From: an uncultured Lachnoclostridium sp.
GTDB lineage: Bacteria > Bacillota > Clostridia > Lachnospirales > Lachnospiraceae
Length of the DNA stretch: 43,424 nucleotides
Assembly: GCA_930986645.1 (NCBI GenBank)
Contig: CAKNJS010000021.1
Location: 1 to 43,424, forward strand
Direction: 5' to 3'
The notes beneath the pieces are model-generated. The model was not told where the DNA came from. It searched no databases and saw only the letters and a list, made by a program, of their open reading frames with translations. The position numbers were made by a program, and so were the translations under genes. Below, in pieces: positions 33,562-40,872 of this stretch (position 1 is the first letter of the stretch; the number at the start of each line of letters is the position of its first letter).

Positions 33562-34452
33562 TTAATTCAGATAAGAACGGAATGTCTTTTTCTCGTCATT
33601 CGGAACCATCTGTGCGTAAACCTGCACACCATTTTTCTCGACAGACTCAATATCTGCGATTTCCTCCGGAGTACAGTAAACAGATTTCTTGATCTGCTTT
33701 CTTCCTTCTTTTTCTCCCATGTTTCCGATATTCACTTCTTTTACCTTCAGTCCGTTATCCAGCAGTCTGCAGATTGTCTTTGTCTTGTTGACAATAAGAA
33801 ATACTCTCTGTCCGCTGTATCTGCCTTCATTCAGACGTTTTGCCGCATTGTCCACGGTCAGCACGCTTAAATGAACACCTGACGGAACGGCAGCCTTAAG
33901 CGCGCTCATTCCGATCTCGTCTTTTATTATATCGTCGTCCGCAATGATGATACGGTCCGCCTGAAGAGTACGTGTCCAGTAGGTCGCCACCTGTCCATGG
34001 ATCAGTCTCTCATCCAGACGGAAATTTACAATTCCGTTTTTCTCTACCGGCTCTTTCGGAACATTTGCCTTAACCTTGTTCTCGCCTTTTACAGAAATAC
34101 CGGTAAAAATCTGGCCTGTCTGTGCGACAGCGTCCCCAAGGCTCTCCCCGGAATTTAAAAGGACGAGAAGCTGCTGGCATAGTCCCGGGACAAGCTGTAT
34201 ATTCTTATGTTCCGCAACAATCCTCATAGCAGCATTATACGGAGTACCGCCCGGAAGATCTACGATGATCGCCGCACAGTCGTCCGCGCCTTTCTCAGCG
34301 AGGATTTCTTCGTATTTCTTTTCCACAGTCTCTTTCGTCATATCTTCTGTAAATGCAAAATCAACGAAAGACGGAGCCGCGCCTGTGATCATTTCACAGC
34401 TTGATTTGCAAGCCTGCGCGTAAGTACCGTGTGAAGCAATGATATAGTACAT
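33562..34452 (-). CDS. PTS mannose-family fused subunit IIAB
   Basis: A 296-residue cytosolic phosphotransfer protein. EIIA (1-125) carries the phosphorylatable H8 in IIASHGTYA and IIVDLPGGTPYNAA. After a linker (KGENKVKANVPKEPVEKNG), EIIB (140-296) has its active-site H152 in FRLDERLIHGQVATYW. Phosphate passes from HPr to H8, to H152, then to the sugar. Fusion of A and B is known for E. coli ManX. GAGGACTAATAT precedes the ATG, with the ribosome site inside the last codons of the fucosidase gene (3-bp gap), showing a tight operon. Confidence 0.95.
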   Translation of the reverse strand: MYYIIASHGTYAQACKSSCEMITGAAPSFVDFAFTEDMTKETVEKKYEEILAEKGADDCAAIIVDLPGGTPYNAAMRIVAEHKNIQLVPGLCQQLLVLLNSGESLGDAVAQTGQIFTGISVKGENKVKANVPKEPVEKNGIVNFRLDERLIHGQVATYWTRTLQADRIIIADDDIIKDEIGMSALKAAVPSGVHLSVLTVDNAAKRLNEGRYSGQRVFLIVNKTKTICRLLDNGLKVKEVNIGNMGEKEGRKQIKKSVYCTPEEIADIESVEKNGVQVYAQMVPNDEKKTFRSYLN

Positions 34453-34455
34453 ATA

Positions 34456-35805
34456 TTAGTCCTCCTGTTCTTTCAGGATAAACTCGATGACCGGCACTGT
34501 CACATCCGGTTTCTGGACCGGAAGCGTCACAAGCAGCGCCTTATCCTCAAACTTATCCTTGATATGAATTTCAGTTACCTCCAGATTCAGGTCTTTATGA
34601 GATTTTCTCTTGCCAGATAAGCCTTCGTCCTGGATATATTTAATCTCGGAATGGTCGTTTAAGAGCTGCGCATACTCTACTTCCCCTCCGAGCCCGTTGA
34701 TCAGCAGGGAACGGTACGGCCATGAGAACAGGTGAAGATACAGATGGTTTCCTCTCTGCGTGAATCTTGCGTCCGCAGGTGCTTCGTAATCACTTGGTCC
34801 GCATCCGTAGATGGATTCACTGTTCAGACGCATCCATTCTTTCACTTCATCCATGATCCGCATGGTACGCTTATCGATCTCGCCCCGTCCGTTTGGTCCG
34901 ATGTTGAGCAGCATATTTCCACCTTTGGAGACCGTATCGATCAGCAGTTTGATAACCATTTCCGGCGATTTCCAGTTCAGGTTATCTCTGTCGTATCCCC
35001 AGCTGTTATTGAGTGTCTGGCACGCCTCCCACACGATCGGTTTTCCGTCCTTATCTGCCTTGGAACTTCTCTGATACTGTTCCGGTGTTCCTACTCCCCT
35101 GCCCAGTCCGAGTCTGTCATTAATAATAATATCCGGCTGCAGGGAAAGGATCATCTTCTCCAGTTCTTCAGACCCCCAGTCATCTTTACCTTTGCCTACA
35201 GAGTCTCCCCAGTCGCGCTGCGGATAGGAAAAATCAAACCAGAGATAATCGATCTTTCCGTAATTCGTCAGAAGTTCTCTCACCTGTCCGTGCATAAATT
35301 TCCTGTAAGATTCCATATCTCCCGGATGGCTTGCAATATATTCTTTGTTATTTCTCTCAGGATGATATCCATCCACGAGAAAATCCGGATGATACCAGTC
35401 AAGAAGGGAGAAATAGATCCCGATCTTCAGGCCTTCTGCCCGAAATGCCTCGATATATTCCCTGACAAGGTCGCGGCCAAACTTTGTATTCGTAATCTTA
35501 TAATCAGAGAGCTGCGTATCCCACAGTGCAAAACCTTCATGGTGTTTCGCTGTCAGAACCGCATACTTAAATCCCGCTTCTTTTGCCATTTTTGCCCATT
35601 TTCCAGCATCAAACAGATCAGGGTTGAAATTATCAAAGTATTTTCTGTAACCTTCTTTTCCAATCTGCTCAAGTGTCATTACCCATTCATGTCTTGCCGC
35701 TGCTGAAAACAGACCGAAATGAATAAACAGACCGAAACGGTCATGGACAAACCAGTCAGGATCTCCGTAATTTTCCGGCCACTCATAAATGTCTTTACAT
35801 TTCAT
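34456..35805 (-). CDS. Intracellular alpha-L-fucosidase (GH29)
   Basis: A 449-residue glycoside hydrolase without signal peptide. GH29 landmarks are DRFGLFIHFGLFSAAARHEWV, YAVLTAKHHEGFALWDT (about 81-97), and the likely nucleophile D191 in IDYLWFDFSYPQ. NMLLNIGPNGRGEID and the tail beta domain are also typical. It cleaves alpha-linked L-fucose. Being cytosolic and the first gene of an operon with a complete mannose-family PTS, it probably acts on a fucosylated disaccharide brought in by that PTS. A comparable arrangement for fucosyl-GlcNAc is known in Lactobacillus casei (alf genes, from memory). AAAGGAG and AGAGG precede the ATG. Confidence 0.92.
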   Translation of the reverse strand: MKCKDIYEWPENYGDPDWFVHDRFGLFIHFGLFSAAARHEWVMTLEQIGKEGYRKYFDNFNPDLFDAGKWAKMAKEAGFKYAVLTAKHHEGFALWDTQLSDYKITNTKFGRDLVREYIEAFRAEGLKIGIYFSLLDWYHPDFLVDGYHPERNNKEYIASHPGDMESYRKFMHGQVRELLTNYGKIDYLWFDFSYPQRDWGDSVGKGKDDWGSEELEKMILSLQPDIIINDRLGLGRGVGTPEQYQRSSKADKDGKPIVWEACQTLNNSWGYDRDNLNWKSPEMVIKLLIDTVSKGGNMLLNIGPNGRGEIDKRTMRIMDEVKEWMRLNSESIYGCGPSDYEAPADARFTQRGNHLYLHLFSWPYRSLLINGLGGEVEYAQLLNDHSEIKYIQDEGLSGKRKSHKDLNLEVTEIHIKDKFEDKALLVTLPVQKPDVTVPVIEFILKEQED

Positions 35806-35829
35806 CCTCTTTTCTCCTTTCGTTTTTGT

Positions 35830-35859
35830 TTGCTATGCATAACAACTATTTTAATTATA
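35830..35859 (-). promoter_or_regulatory. -10 element and overlapping operator of the fucosidase-PTS operon
   Basis: Minus-strand TATAAT (35859-35854), without a good -35. Just downstream at the expected start of transcription is the near-palindrome TTGCTATGCATAACAA (35830-35845), 14 of 16 positions symmetric, with core TATGCATA. A repressor site is likely. The nearby RpiR-type regulator is one candidate. Confidence 0.5.
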
Positions 35860-35911
35860 GATTTTTTATTTTTAGATTCCTGAAATTTTACATTTTGGAA
35901 ACTTTTTTATG

Positions 35912-35925
35912 GAATATTCATATTC
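35912..35925. promoter_or_regulatory. Small palindrome in the divergent fucosidase/cutC gap
   Basis: GAATATTCATATTC, two 6-bp arms around TC, lies in very AT-rich DNA between the divergent promoters. It is a possible second regulator site. Confidence 0.3.
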
Positions 35926-35992
35926 TTCACCTGTATTTTTTGTAAATTTTTCATAATTTTCTATATTTTACATATCATCCTTTCTAATCTTG

Positions 35993-36052
35993 TGATATAC
36001 TCTTCAGTCAGACAGAAGCATTGCGTCAGGATCAGCCTGCCGGACGCAATGC
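35993..36052 (+). promoter_or_regulatory. cutC promoter (extended -10) and leader hairpin
   Basis: TGATATACT (35993-36001) is an extended -10, and no clear -35 is present. The leader then carries a perfect 10-bp stem, GCATTGCGTC (36018-36027) with GACGCAATGC (36043-36052), ending about 6 bases before the ribosome site GAGAGAGAGG. Confidence 0.55.
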
Positions 36053-36075
36053 AGAAGAGAGAGAGGTATCATAAA

Positions 36076-36828
36076 ATGGGAAATTATATTCTTGAAACTT
36101 GTGTAGACTGTGTGGAATCAGCGCTGGCCGCAGAAAAAGGAGGTGCCAGCCGTATAGAACTCTGCAGTGATCTGGTGATCGGCGGCGTATCTCCGTCACT
36201 TCCTTTATTTCGTCAGATCAGAAAATATACAGACCTGAAAGTCAGAGTACTTCTCCGCCCCCGCTATGGCGATTACTGTTTTGACAGCTATGAATGCGAT
36301 GAACTAAACGAAGAAATCCAAATGTTCCGTGAGGAAGGTGCCGACGGCGTCGTAGTGGGTATCTTGAATCCCGACGGGACGCTGAACACAGAGCAGCTGG
36401 AACGTTTTAAGAAAACAGCCGGGGCAATGGAGATCGCACTTCACCGCGCGTTTGACGTGTGCCTTGATCCGATACAGGCAATGGAGCAGGTCATCAGCCT
36501 CGGATATGATACGATTCTTACAAGCGGTCAGCAACCGACTGCATGGGAAGGCCGCGATATGCTGAAAAAACTGCATGAAAAAAGCCGGGGCAGAATCGAA
36601 ATTCTTGCCGCCGGTGGTATCGGACGCGAGGTGATCGAAAAACTGGTCCCGTATACCGGGATATCCTCGTATCATATGTCAGGAAAAATCGAAGCGGACA
36701 GTGCCATGACATTCCGCATGCCGGGCGCCAGCTTCGGGCTTCCGGAACGCGATGAATATAAGCTGCTCCGGACAGACAGCAGAAACGTAAAAGAAGCCGT
36801 TGAATATCTGGGCAGGACTTTTCAGTAA
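36076..36828 (+). CDS. cutC: CutC-family TIM-barrel protein
   Basis: A 250-residue cytosolic protein matching CutC: LETCVDCVESALAAEKGGASRIELCSDL at the N-terminus, VRVLLRPRYGDYCFD, GADGVVVGILNPDGTLN, HRAFDVCLDPIQAMEQVI, ILTSGQQPTAWEG, and AAGGIG. The name comes from copper tolerance in E. coli, but the biochemical function is unsettled and many copies sit in sugar clusters. Here it is divergent from a fucosidase-PTS operon and convergent with an RpiR regulator, which hints at a carbohydrate role (inference). The start at 36076 is chosen over an in-frame codon at 35992, since homology and AGAGAGG point to 36076. Confidence 0.9.
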   Translation: MGNYILETCVDCVESALAAEKGGASRIELCSDLVIGGVSPSLPLFRQIRKYTDLKVRVLLRPRYGDYCFDSYECDELNEEIQMFREEGADGVVVGILNPDGTLNTEQLERFKKTAGAMEIALHRAFDVCLDPIQAMEQVISLGYDTILTSGQQPTAWEGRDMLKKLHEKSRGRIEILAAGGIGREVIEKLVPYTGISSYHMSGKIEADSAMTFRMPGASFGLPERDEYKLLRTDSRNVKEAVEYLGRTFQ

Positions 36829-36836
36829 TCCTGCCC
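36810..36836 (+). terminator. Hairpin at the cutC 3' end
   Basis: GGGCAGGA (36810-36817) pairs with TCCTGCCC (36829-36836), spanning the cutC stop codon. No U-run follows, so it is weak as a terminator. It lies between convergent genes. Confidence 0.45.
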
Positions 36837-36850
36837 CTGTATCGTTCTGC

Positions 36851-37654
36851 TCATAATCGCACCAGTTTCTTATATTCTGCAATGATCATTTCCATGACCA
36901 GACGTTCCATCAGCATATGGCTGTGTACATTAGTGGAAAATGAATAGAGAATCGGATATTTCACAATAGGATCCATCGCCGCCTCTTCGTTCGAGGTAAT
37001 AAGCGCGATCTCACCTTTCGTACGTTTCAGGTACGTCTTGAAATATCCGATTTTTCTCATTCCGTCTCCATAGAGATACTGCCCGGAGTTAGAGAAAATG
37101 ATCACAAGAGTGTCTTCGTCCATATTTTTCATGTATTCTTCCTGCTCAAGATCATAAGTGTATGTACGGATATTTTTCCCTTCTTCTGCCATACGGTACA
37201 TAAAATCAACCGCCGCCGTCTGGGAGTATACACTTCCGAACGCCGCAACTTCATCATGTTCCCGCAGAGCTTCAGCAAGTTTCCGGACCATCTCCTGGTT
37301 TGTTTTTTCCATAAAACAGTCCAGATCGTTATGAAGGATCTTCAGATAAGACTCCATGCCTTCTTTCGCGATATAACGCCCCATGGGAAGTTTATCCTCA
37401 TATCCGTAGTACCCTGATCTGAACTTCTCGTTCTTTACCAGATCACGGAACTCTTTATAATCATCAAAGCCGATCTGTTTGACAAACTTTGAAAGTTTTG
37501 ATTTGGAAATATCACACAACTCCGCCACACTGTCAATGGATAGCTTATCGATCTCATTGATATTTGCCAGAAGCGTCTCTGCAATATGGGAATCTGTCGA
37601 ATCACTGCGCGAATTATTTCTGAGATTGATCAGCCGGTATGCCACAATAAACAT
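36851..37654 (-). CDS. MurR/RpiR-family transcriptional regulator
   Basis: A 267-residue regulator. It has an N-terminal RpiR HTH (residues 1-80; INEIDKLSIDSVAELCDISKSKLSKFVKQIGFDDYKEFRDLV) and a C-terminal SIS domain (about 105-250; VAAFGSVYSQTAAVDFMYRMAEEG, VIIFSNSGQYL) that would bind a phosphosugar effector. The start at 37654 has AAAGGTG six bases upstream; longer in-frame starts lack one. It has its own promoter beginning in the stop region of the oxidoreductase gene. It is the plausible regulator of the fucosidase-PTS operon and its neighbours (inference). Confidence 0.9.
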   Translation of the reverse strand: MFIVAYRLINLRNNSRSDSTDSHIAETLLANINEIDKLSIDSVAELCDISKSKLSKFVKQIGFDDYKEFRDLVKNEKFRSGYYGYEDKLPMGRYIAKEGMESYLKILHNDLDCFMEKTNQEMVRKLAEALREHDEVAAFGSVYSQTAAVDFMYRMAEEGKNIRTYTYDLEQEEYMKNMDEDTLVIIFSNSGQYLYGDGMRKIGYFKTYLKRTKGEIALITSNEEAAMDPIVKYPILYSFSTNVHSHMLMERLVMEMIIAEYKKLVRL

Positions 37655-37684
37655 AGTATTCACCTTTTCTTTAGAAACCATTAA

Positions 37685-37729
37685 CAACAAGTTGTGCTTT
37701 ATATTAATGTCTGGACGGCAGATTGTCAA
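37685..37729 (-). promoter_or_regulatory. Promoter of the RpiR-type gene with a palindrome at the start site
   Basis: TTGACA (37729-37724) overlaps the stop codon of the upstream gene; 17-bp spacer; TAATAT (37706-37701). ACAACAAGTTGT (37685-37696), a 5-bp-arm palindrome, lies at the expected transcription start, possibly for autoregulation. Confidence 0.5.
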
Positions 37730-38730
37730 ACAGAAATCTTATCTCTGTAACCTGTTTTATCTAGTATTTGATCCACAGTATCCGCAAGATCACAGCTAAA
37801 CTGCTCCGTCACATACGGAGTTTCTTCCCTGCATATACATCTTCCGAGCTGCTCCACTTCGAGGCAGTAATTGTTTGGCACCTCCACCGTCCGGATTTCC
37901 TCGTCCCCCTCAAAATTTTTCAGCCGGTATGACAGCCTGCCCGGCGCATTGAATCCGAAATCAACGGAAGTCAGTGAACCTTTTGAGCCATGGATCTGGA
38001 AACGGTCGAGGGAACAGTTCTTCTCTGTCTCAAGAACCATGCCACAGTCAATATGCGCTTTCATACCGTCTGCGTATTCAAATACAGCAGTCGTATAAGT
38101 GTCAATGCCCTCTTCCGAAAAACTGCTCACCGCACTTATCTTTTCCGGTTTTCTTCCCGTCATCCTCTGGACGAAGCTTGCCGCATAGACTCCCAGATCA
38201 TACATACAGCCGCCGAGAGTTTCTTTCCTCATACGGATATTACTATAATCATAATCTGATGTGATCAGGGCAGCCTCTATGTAGCGTATCTCTCCGATTT
38301 TTCCCGAATCAACCGCCTCTTTAATCTCTTTTATATAAGGGCTGTGCTGATAAGCAAAAGCTTCCATAAGAAACACATTATTTTCTTTTGCAATCTGAAA
38401 CATTTCTCTTGCCTCTTCAGCGCCGGGAGCCAGCGGCTTCTCACAGAGGACATGTTTTCCATGTCTGAGTGCCTGTATTGTCCACTCATAATGCATCGTA
38501 TTCGGAAGCGGAATATACACCGCTTCTATCTCCGGATCGTTGAGCAGGTCCTCATAACTGCCATATGCCTTTTTAAATCCATATCTCTCCTGAAACGCTT
38601 CCGCTTTTTTCATACTTCGTCCCGCAATGGCAGTCAATTCACAGTTTTCTGCAAGTTTCATTCCTCTTGCCGTGTCCCGTTCGAAAATATAAGCGGTCCC
38701 CATCACACCCCACTTGATTTTTCGCATCAT
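37726..38730 (-). CDS. Gfo/Idh/MocA-family oxidoreductase
   Basis: A 334-residue NAD(P)-dependent dehydrogenase. The N-terminal Rossmann domain starts KIKWGVMGTAYIFERDTARGM, a loose form of the GxGxxG motif. The family signature VLCEKPLAPGAEEAREMF (about 93-110) contains the catalytic-region Lys. The C-terminal alpha/beta domain shows GGCMYDLGVYAASFVQRMTGRKP. Substrates are usually sugars, inositols or their derivatives and cannot be specified here. GAGGT lies before the ATG. It is upstream of and co-directional with the RpiR-type regulator. A partly symmetric ACGC/GCGT element (38764-38774) lies in its leader. Confidence 0.9.
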   Translation of the reverse strand: MMRKIKWGVMGTAYIFERDTARGMKLAENCELTAIAGRSMKKAEAFQERYGFKKAYGSYEDLLNDPEIEAVYIPLPNTMHYEWTIQALRHGKHVLCEKPLAPGAEEAREMFQIAKENNVFLMEAFAYQHSPYIKEIKEAVDSGKIGEIRYIEAALITSDYDYSNIRMRKETLGGCMYDLGVYAASFVQRMTGRKPEKISAVSSFSEEGIDTYTTAVFEYADGMKAHIDCGMVLETEKNCSLDRFQIHGSKGSLTSVDFGFNAPGRLSYRLKNFEGDEEIRTVEVPNNYCLEVEQLGRCICREETPYVTEQFSCDLADTVDQILDKTGYRDKISV

Positions 38731-38785
38731 TCATACCTCGCTTTTCTGAAAATATTTTATTTAACGCTTTGCGTAATTATTAATT

Positions 38786-38791
38786 ATTATA
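38786..38791 (-). promoter_or_regulatory. -10 element of the oxidoreductase gene
   Basis: TATAAT on the minus strand about 55 bp before the start codon. No convincing -35 is visible. Confidence 0.35.
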
Positions 38792-38898
38792 TCATATTTT
38801 CCGCGAAATCACCGGAAGTGTCAGAAGGCAGATCCCGTAATTGTAAACGGCCGCCAAAGTCTTGGCCACCCCCGGATTTCGGCTTGTCTCCGATATAC

Positions 38899-38932
38899 AA
38901 AAAAAAGAGAAGCCCTGTATAAAGGCTTCTCT
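38899..38932 (-). terminator. ilvE terminator
   Basis: AGAGAAGCC (38906-38914) pairs with GGCTTCTCT (38924-38932), followed by eight T on the minus strand, about 40 bp after the ilvE stop. Confidence 0.93.
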
Positions 38933-38973
38933 GCCGGATAATTCTTTCTTATTCGTATGAATGATACGATAAA

Positions 38974-39999
38974 TTACTCGATGACTTTGATCCATCCTTC
39001 CGGTGCTTCGATGTGTCCCATCTGGATACCTGTCAGTGTATCGTACAGTTTCTGTGTAACCGGTCCCATCTTCTCCATTCCACTTGGGAAGCAGATTTCT
39101 TCTCCATGGTTGACAACTTTTCCTACCGGGGAGATCACGGCAGCTGTACCGCACAGACCGCACTCTGCGAAGTCTTTTACTTCGTCAAAGTATACGTCTC
39201 TCTCCTCAACTTCCAGTCCGAGATAGTGCTCTGCCACATACATGATCGATCTTCTTGTGATGGACGGAAGGATCGTACTTGAGTGAGGTGTAACAACTTT
39301 ATTGTCCTTTGTAACAAAGATAAAGTTTGCTCCGCCTGTCTCCTCTACTTTTGTTCTTGTAGCGGAATCCAGATACATGTTCTCATCGAATCCGTTTGCA
39401 TGAGCTGTTACGATTGCATGAAGGCTCATTGCATAGTTAAGTCCCGCTTTGATGTGTCCTGTTCCGTGCGGTGCGGCGCGATCAAAGTCTGATACACAGA
39501 TTGTGATCGGCTTAGCGCCGCCCTTGAAATACGGACCTACCGGAGTCGCAAAAATCCTGAACTGGTACTCATCAGCAGGTTTCACACCGATAACCGGATT
39601 GATACCGAACATATATGGTCTGATATACAGTGTAGCTCCTGAGCCGTACGGCGGAACATATGCTGCATTTGCCTTAACAACCTGCGCTACGGCGTCTACG
39701 AAACGATCCTCCGGAAACGGCGGCATCTCAAGACGCTTTGCAGAATCTACCATACGGGAAGCGTTCAGATCCGGACGGAATGTAACGATATGTCCGTCCT
39801 CTGTTGTATATGCTTTCAGTCCCTCAAAAACAGACTGTGAATACTGAAGTACTCCTGCACATTCATTCATCACGATATTTGCATCATCGATCAGAGCTCC
39901 GTCATCCCATTTGCCATCTTTATAGTTTGCCACATACCGCTTGTCAGTCTGCATGTAGCTGAATCCCATATTTTCCCAGTCAAGATTTTTCTTCTCCAT
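38974..39999 (-). CDS. ilvE: Branched-chain amino acid aminotransferase
   Basis: A 341-residue PLP aminotransferase of fold type IV, the BCAT group II length. It shows GFSYMQTDKRYVANYKDGKWDD, SQSVFEGLKAYTTEDG, the PLP lysine in GTGHIKAGLNYAMSLH, ETGGANFIFVTKDN, and CGTAAVISPVGKVV. It transfers amino groups between glutamate and the keto acids of Leu, Ile and Val, the last step after IlvBN. GAGGAGG precedes the ATG. It is transcribed separately from ilvBN by its own promoter, and a repeat cluster separates the two units. Confidence 0.95.
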   Translation of the reverse strand: MEKKNLDWENMGFSYMQTDKRYVANYKDGKWDDGALIDDANIVMNECAGVLQYSQSVFEGLKAYTTEDGHIVTFRPDLNASRMVDSAKRLEMPPFPEDRFVDAVAQVVKANAAYVPPYGSGATLYIRPYMFGINPVIGVKPADEYQFRIFATPVGPYFKGGAKPITICVSDFDRAAPHGTGHIKAGLNYAMSLHAIVTAHANGFDENMYLDSATRTKVEETGGANFIFVTKDNKVVTPHSSTILPSITRRSIMYVAEHYLGLEVEERDVYFDEVKDFAECGLCGTAAVISPVGKVVNHGEEICFPSGMEKMGPVTQKLYDTLTGIQMGHIEAPEGWIKVIE

Positions 40000-40048
40000 T
40001 GTATTTCCTCCTCTGCTTGGAAAAGTCTTTCATTACTCTACGGTGACC

Positions 40049-40077
40049 ATTATAATACTGCGATTAACAAAAATCAA
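40049..40077 (-). promoter_or_regulatory. ilvE promoter
   Basis: TTGATT (40077-40072), 17-bp spacer, TATAAT (40054-40049). The predicted leader is only about 42 nt, too short for a T-box. Confidence 0.75.
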
Positions 40078-40106
40078 GAGTGCGCTCGGTTTTTTGAGTA
40101 ACAGTT

Positions 40107-40176
40107 CAGCAATTCATATATACAGCTGCCGGAAGGATGCTCGCATACTTCCGCAGATGTATATATAAATTGGCTG
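40107..40176. repeat. 70-bp near-perfect palindrome between ilvN and ilvE
   Basis: The foldback is centred at 40141/40142. Its arms, read inward, are CAGC, AATTCATATATACA, CTGC, GGAAG and ATGC; matching complements follow in mirror order, with a few bulges and mismatches. It is preceded by GAGTAACAGTTCAGC (40096-40110), a motif found in variants at 7715 and 14505. Confidence 0.8.
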
Positions 40177-40183
40177 AGCGCCT

Positions 40184-40250
40184 GCCAATGAGCAAAGAAG
40201 CGGCAGAAGCCGCAGTCAGCACGCAGTGCGGCTTTGCGAATGGCGCTCCT
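40184..40250. repeat. 67-bp repeat unit, copy 1
   Basis: It matches the unit at 40275-40341 in 65 of 67 positions. It contains a GCGGCAGAAGCCGC hairpin and GCGGCTTTGCGAATGGCGC, which also occurs in the ygeW-ridA gap. Confidence 0.9.
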
Positions 40251-40274
40251 GAACTGATTACGGACGGCCCCAGT

Positions 40275-40341
40275 GCCAACGAGCAAAGAAGCGGCAGAAG
40301 CCGCAGTCAGCACGCAGTGCGGCTTTGCGAATGGCGCTCTT
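40275..40341. repeat. 67-bp repeat unit, copy 2
   Basis: Second copy, 91 bp after the first, ending 4 bp from the ilvN stop codon. The structured GC-rich unit may act as the ilvBN transcript end. Confidence 0.9.
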
Positions 40342-40344
40342 AAT

Positions 40345-40860
40345 CTATCGCTCCATCATGCTGATAGACTCGATTCCTACGCTTCCGCCCCTGACGACCT
40401 CTATGCTCTTAAATTCTTCTTTCATTAATTTGACCACTGCATCGTTCTTGGTCGCTGTCTGGACGAATTCCACGAGCACACTATCCCTGCCGTAATCAAT
40501 CACTTTCGCCTTAAAAGTTTCCGCAATCTGAAATACTTCCACTTTATCTGCAGGGGAGCATTTAAACACTTTCACATACAGGATCTCTTTCATCCTGACA
40601 AAGATATCAGTAAAATCAATTACCTTGATCACTTCTATCATGCGGTTGAGCTGTTTTTTAATCTGCTCAAATGTCTCGTCATCACTGACTGTAGCAATTG
40701 TCATTCTTGATACGGTAGGGTCTTCTGTCGTTCCTACGGTAAGACTGTCCAGATTGTAGGATTTTCCGGAGAAAAGTCCGGAAATCTTGGAGAGCACGCC
40801 CACCTGATTCTCAACATAAAGGGAAATCCATCTTTTTTTCATTGTGTTATCCATTCTCAT
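40345..40860 (-). CDS. ilvN: Acetolactate synthase small (regulatory) subunit
   Basis: A 171-residue regulatory subunit with an N-terminal ACT domain (KRWISLYVENQVGVLSKISGLFSGKSYNLDSLTVG) and the C-terminal ALS_ss_C domain (VFQIAETFKAKVIDYGRDSVLVEFVQT). It binds valine to give feedback inhibition of IlvB and raises its activity (family knowledge). AAAGGAG precedes the ATG, 12 bp after the ilvB stop. It ends in TAG, directly next to the repeat cluster. Confidence 0.95.
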   Translation of the reverse strand: MRMDNTMKKRWISLYVENQVGVLSKISGLFSGKSYNLDSLTVGTTEDPTVSRMTIATVSDDETFEQIKKQLNRMIEVIKVIDFTDIFVRMKEILYVKVFKCSPADKVEVFQIAETFKAKVIDYGRDSVLVEFVQTATKNDAVVKLMKEEFKSIEVVRGGSVGIESISMMER

Positions 40861-40872
40861 GCACTCCTTTCT

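Noticed and set aside
34732-35706. 324-codon plus-strand ORF opposite the fucosidase gene
   Set aside because: Antisense shadow with no recognisable domain; the minus strand encodes a complete GH29 enzyme.
40083-40344. CRISPR-like array
   Set aside because: Only two 67-bp units with internal hairpins and one short gap, no cas genes, and related fragments dispersed elsewhere. This is a palindromic repeat family.
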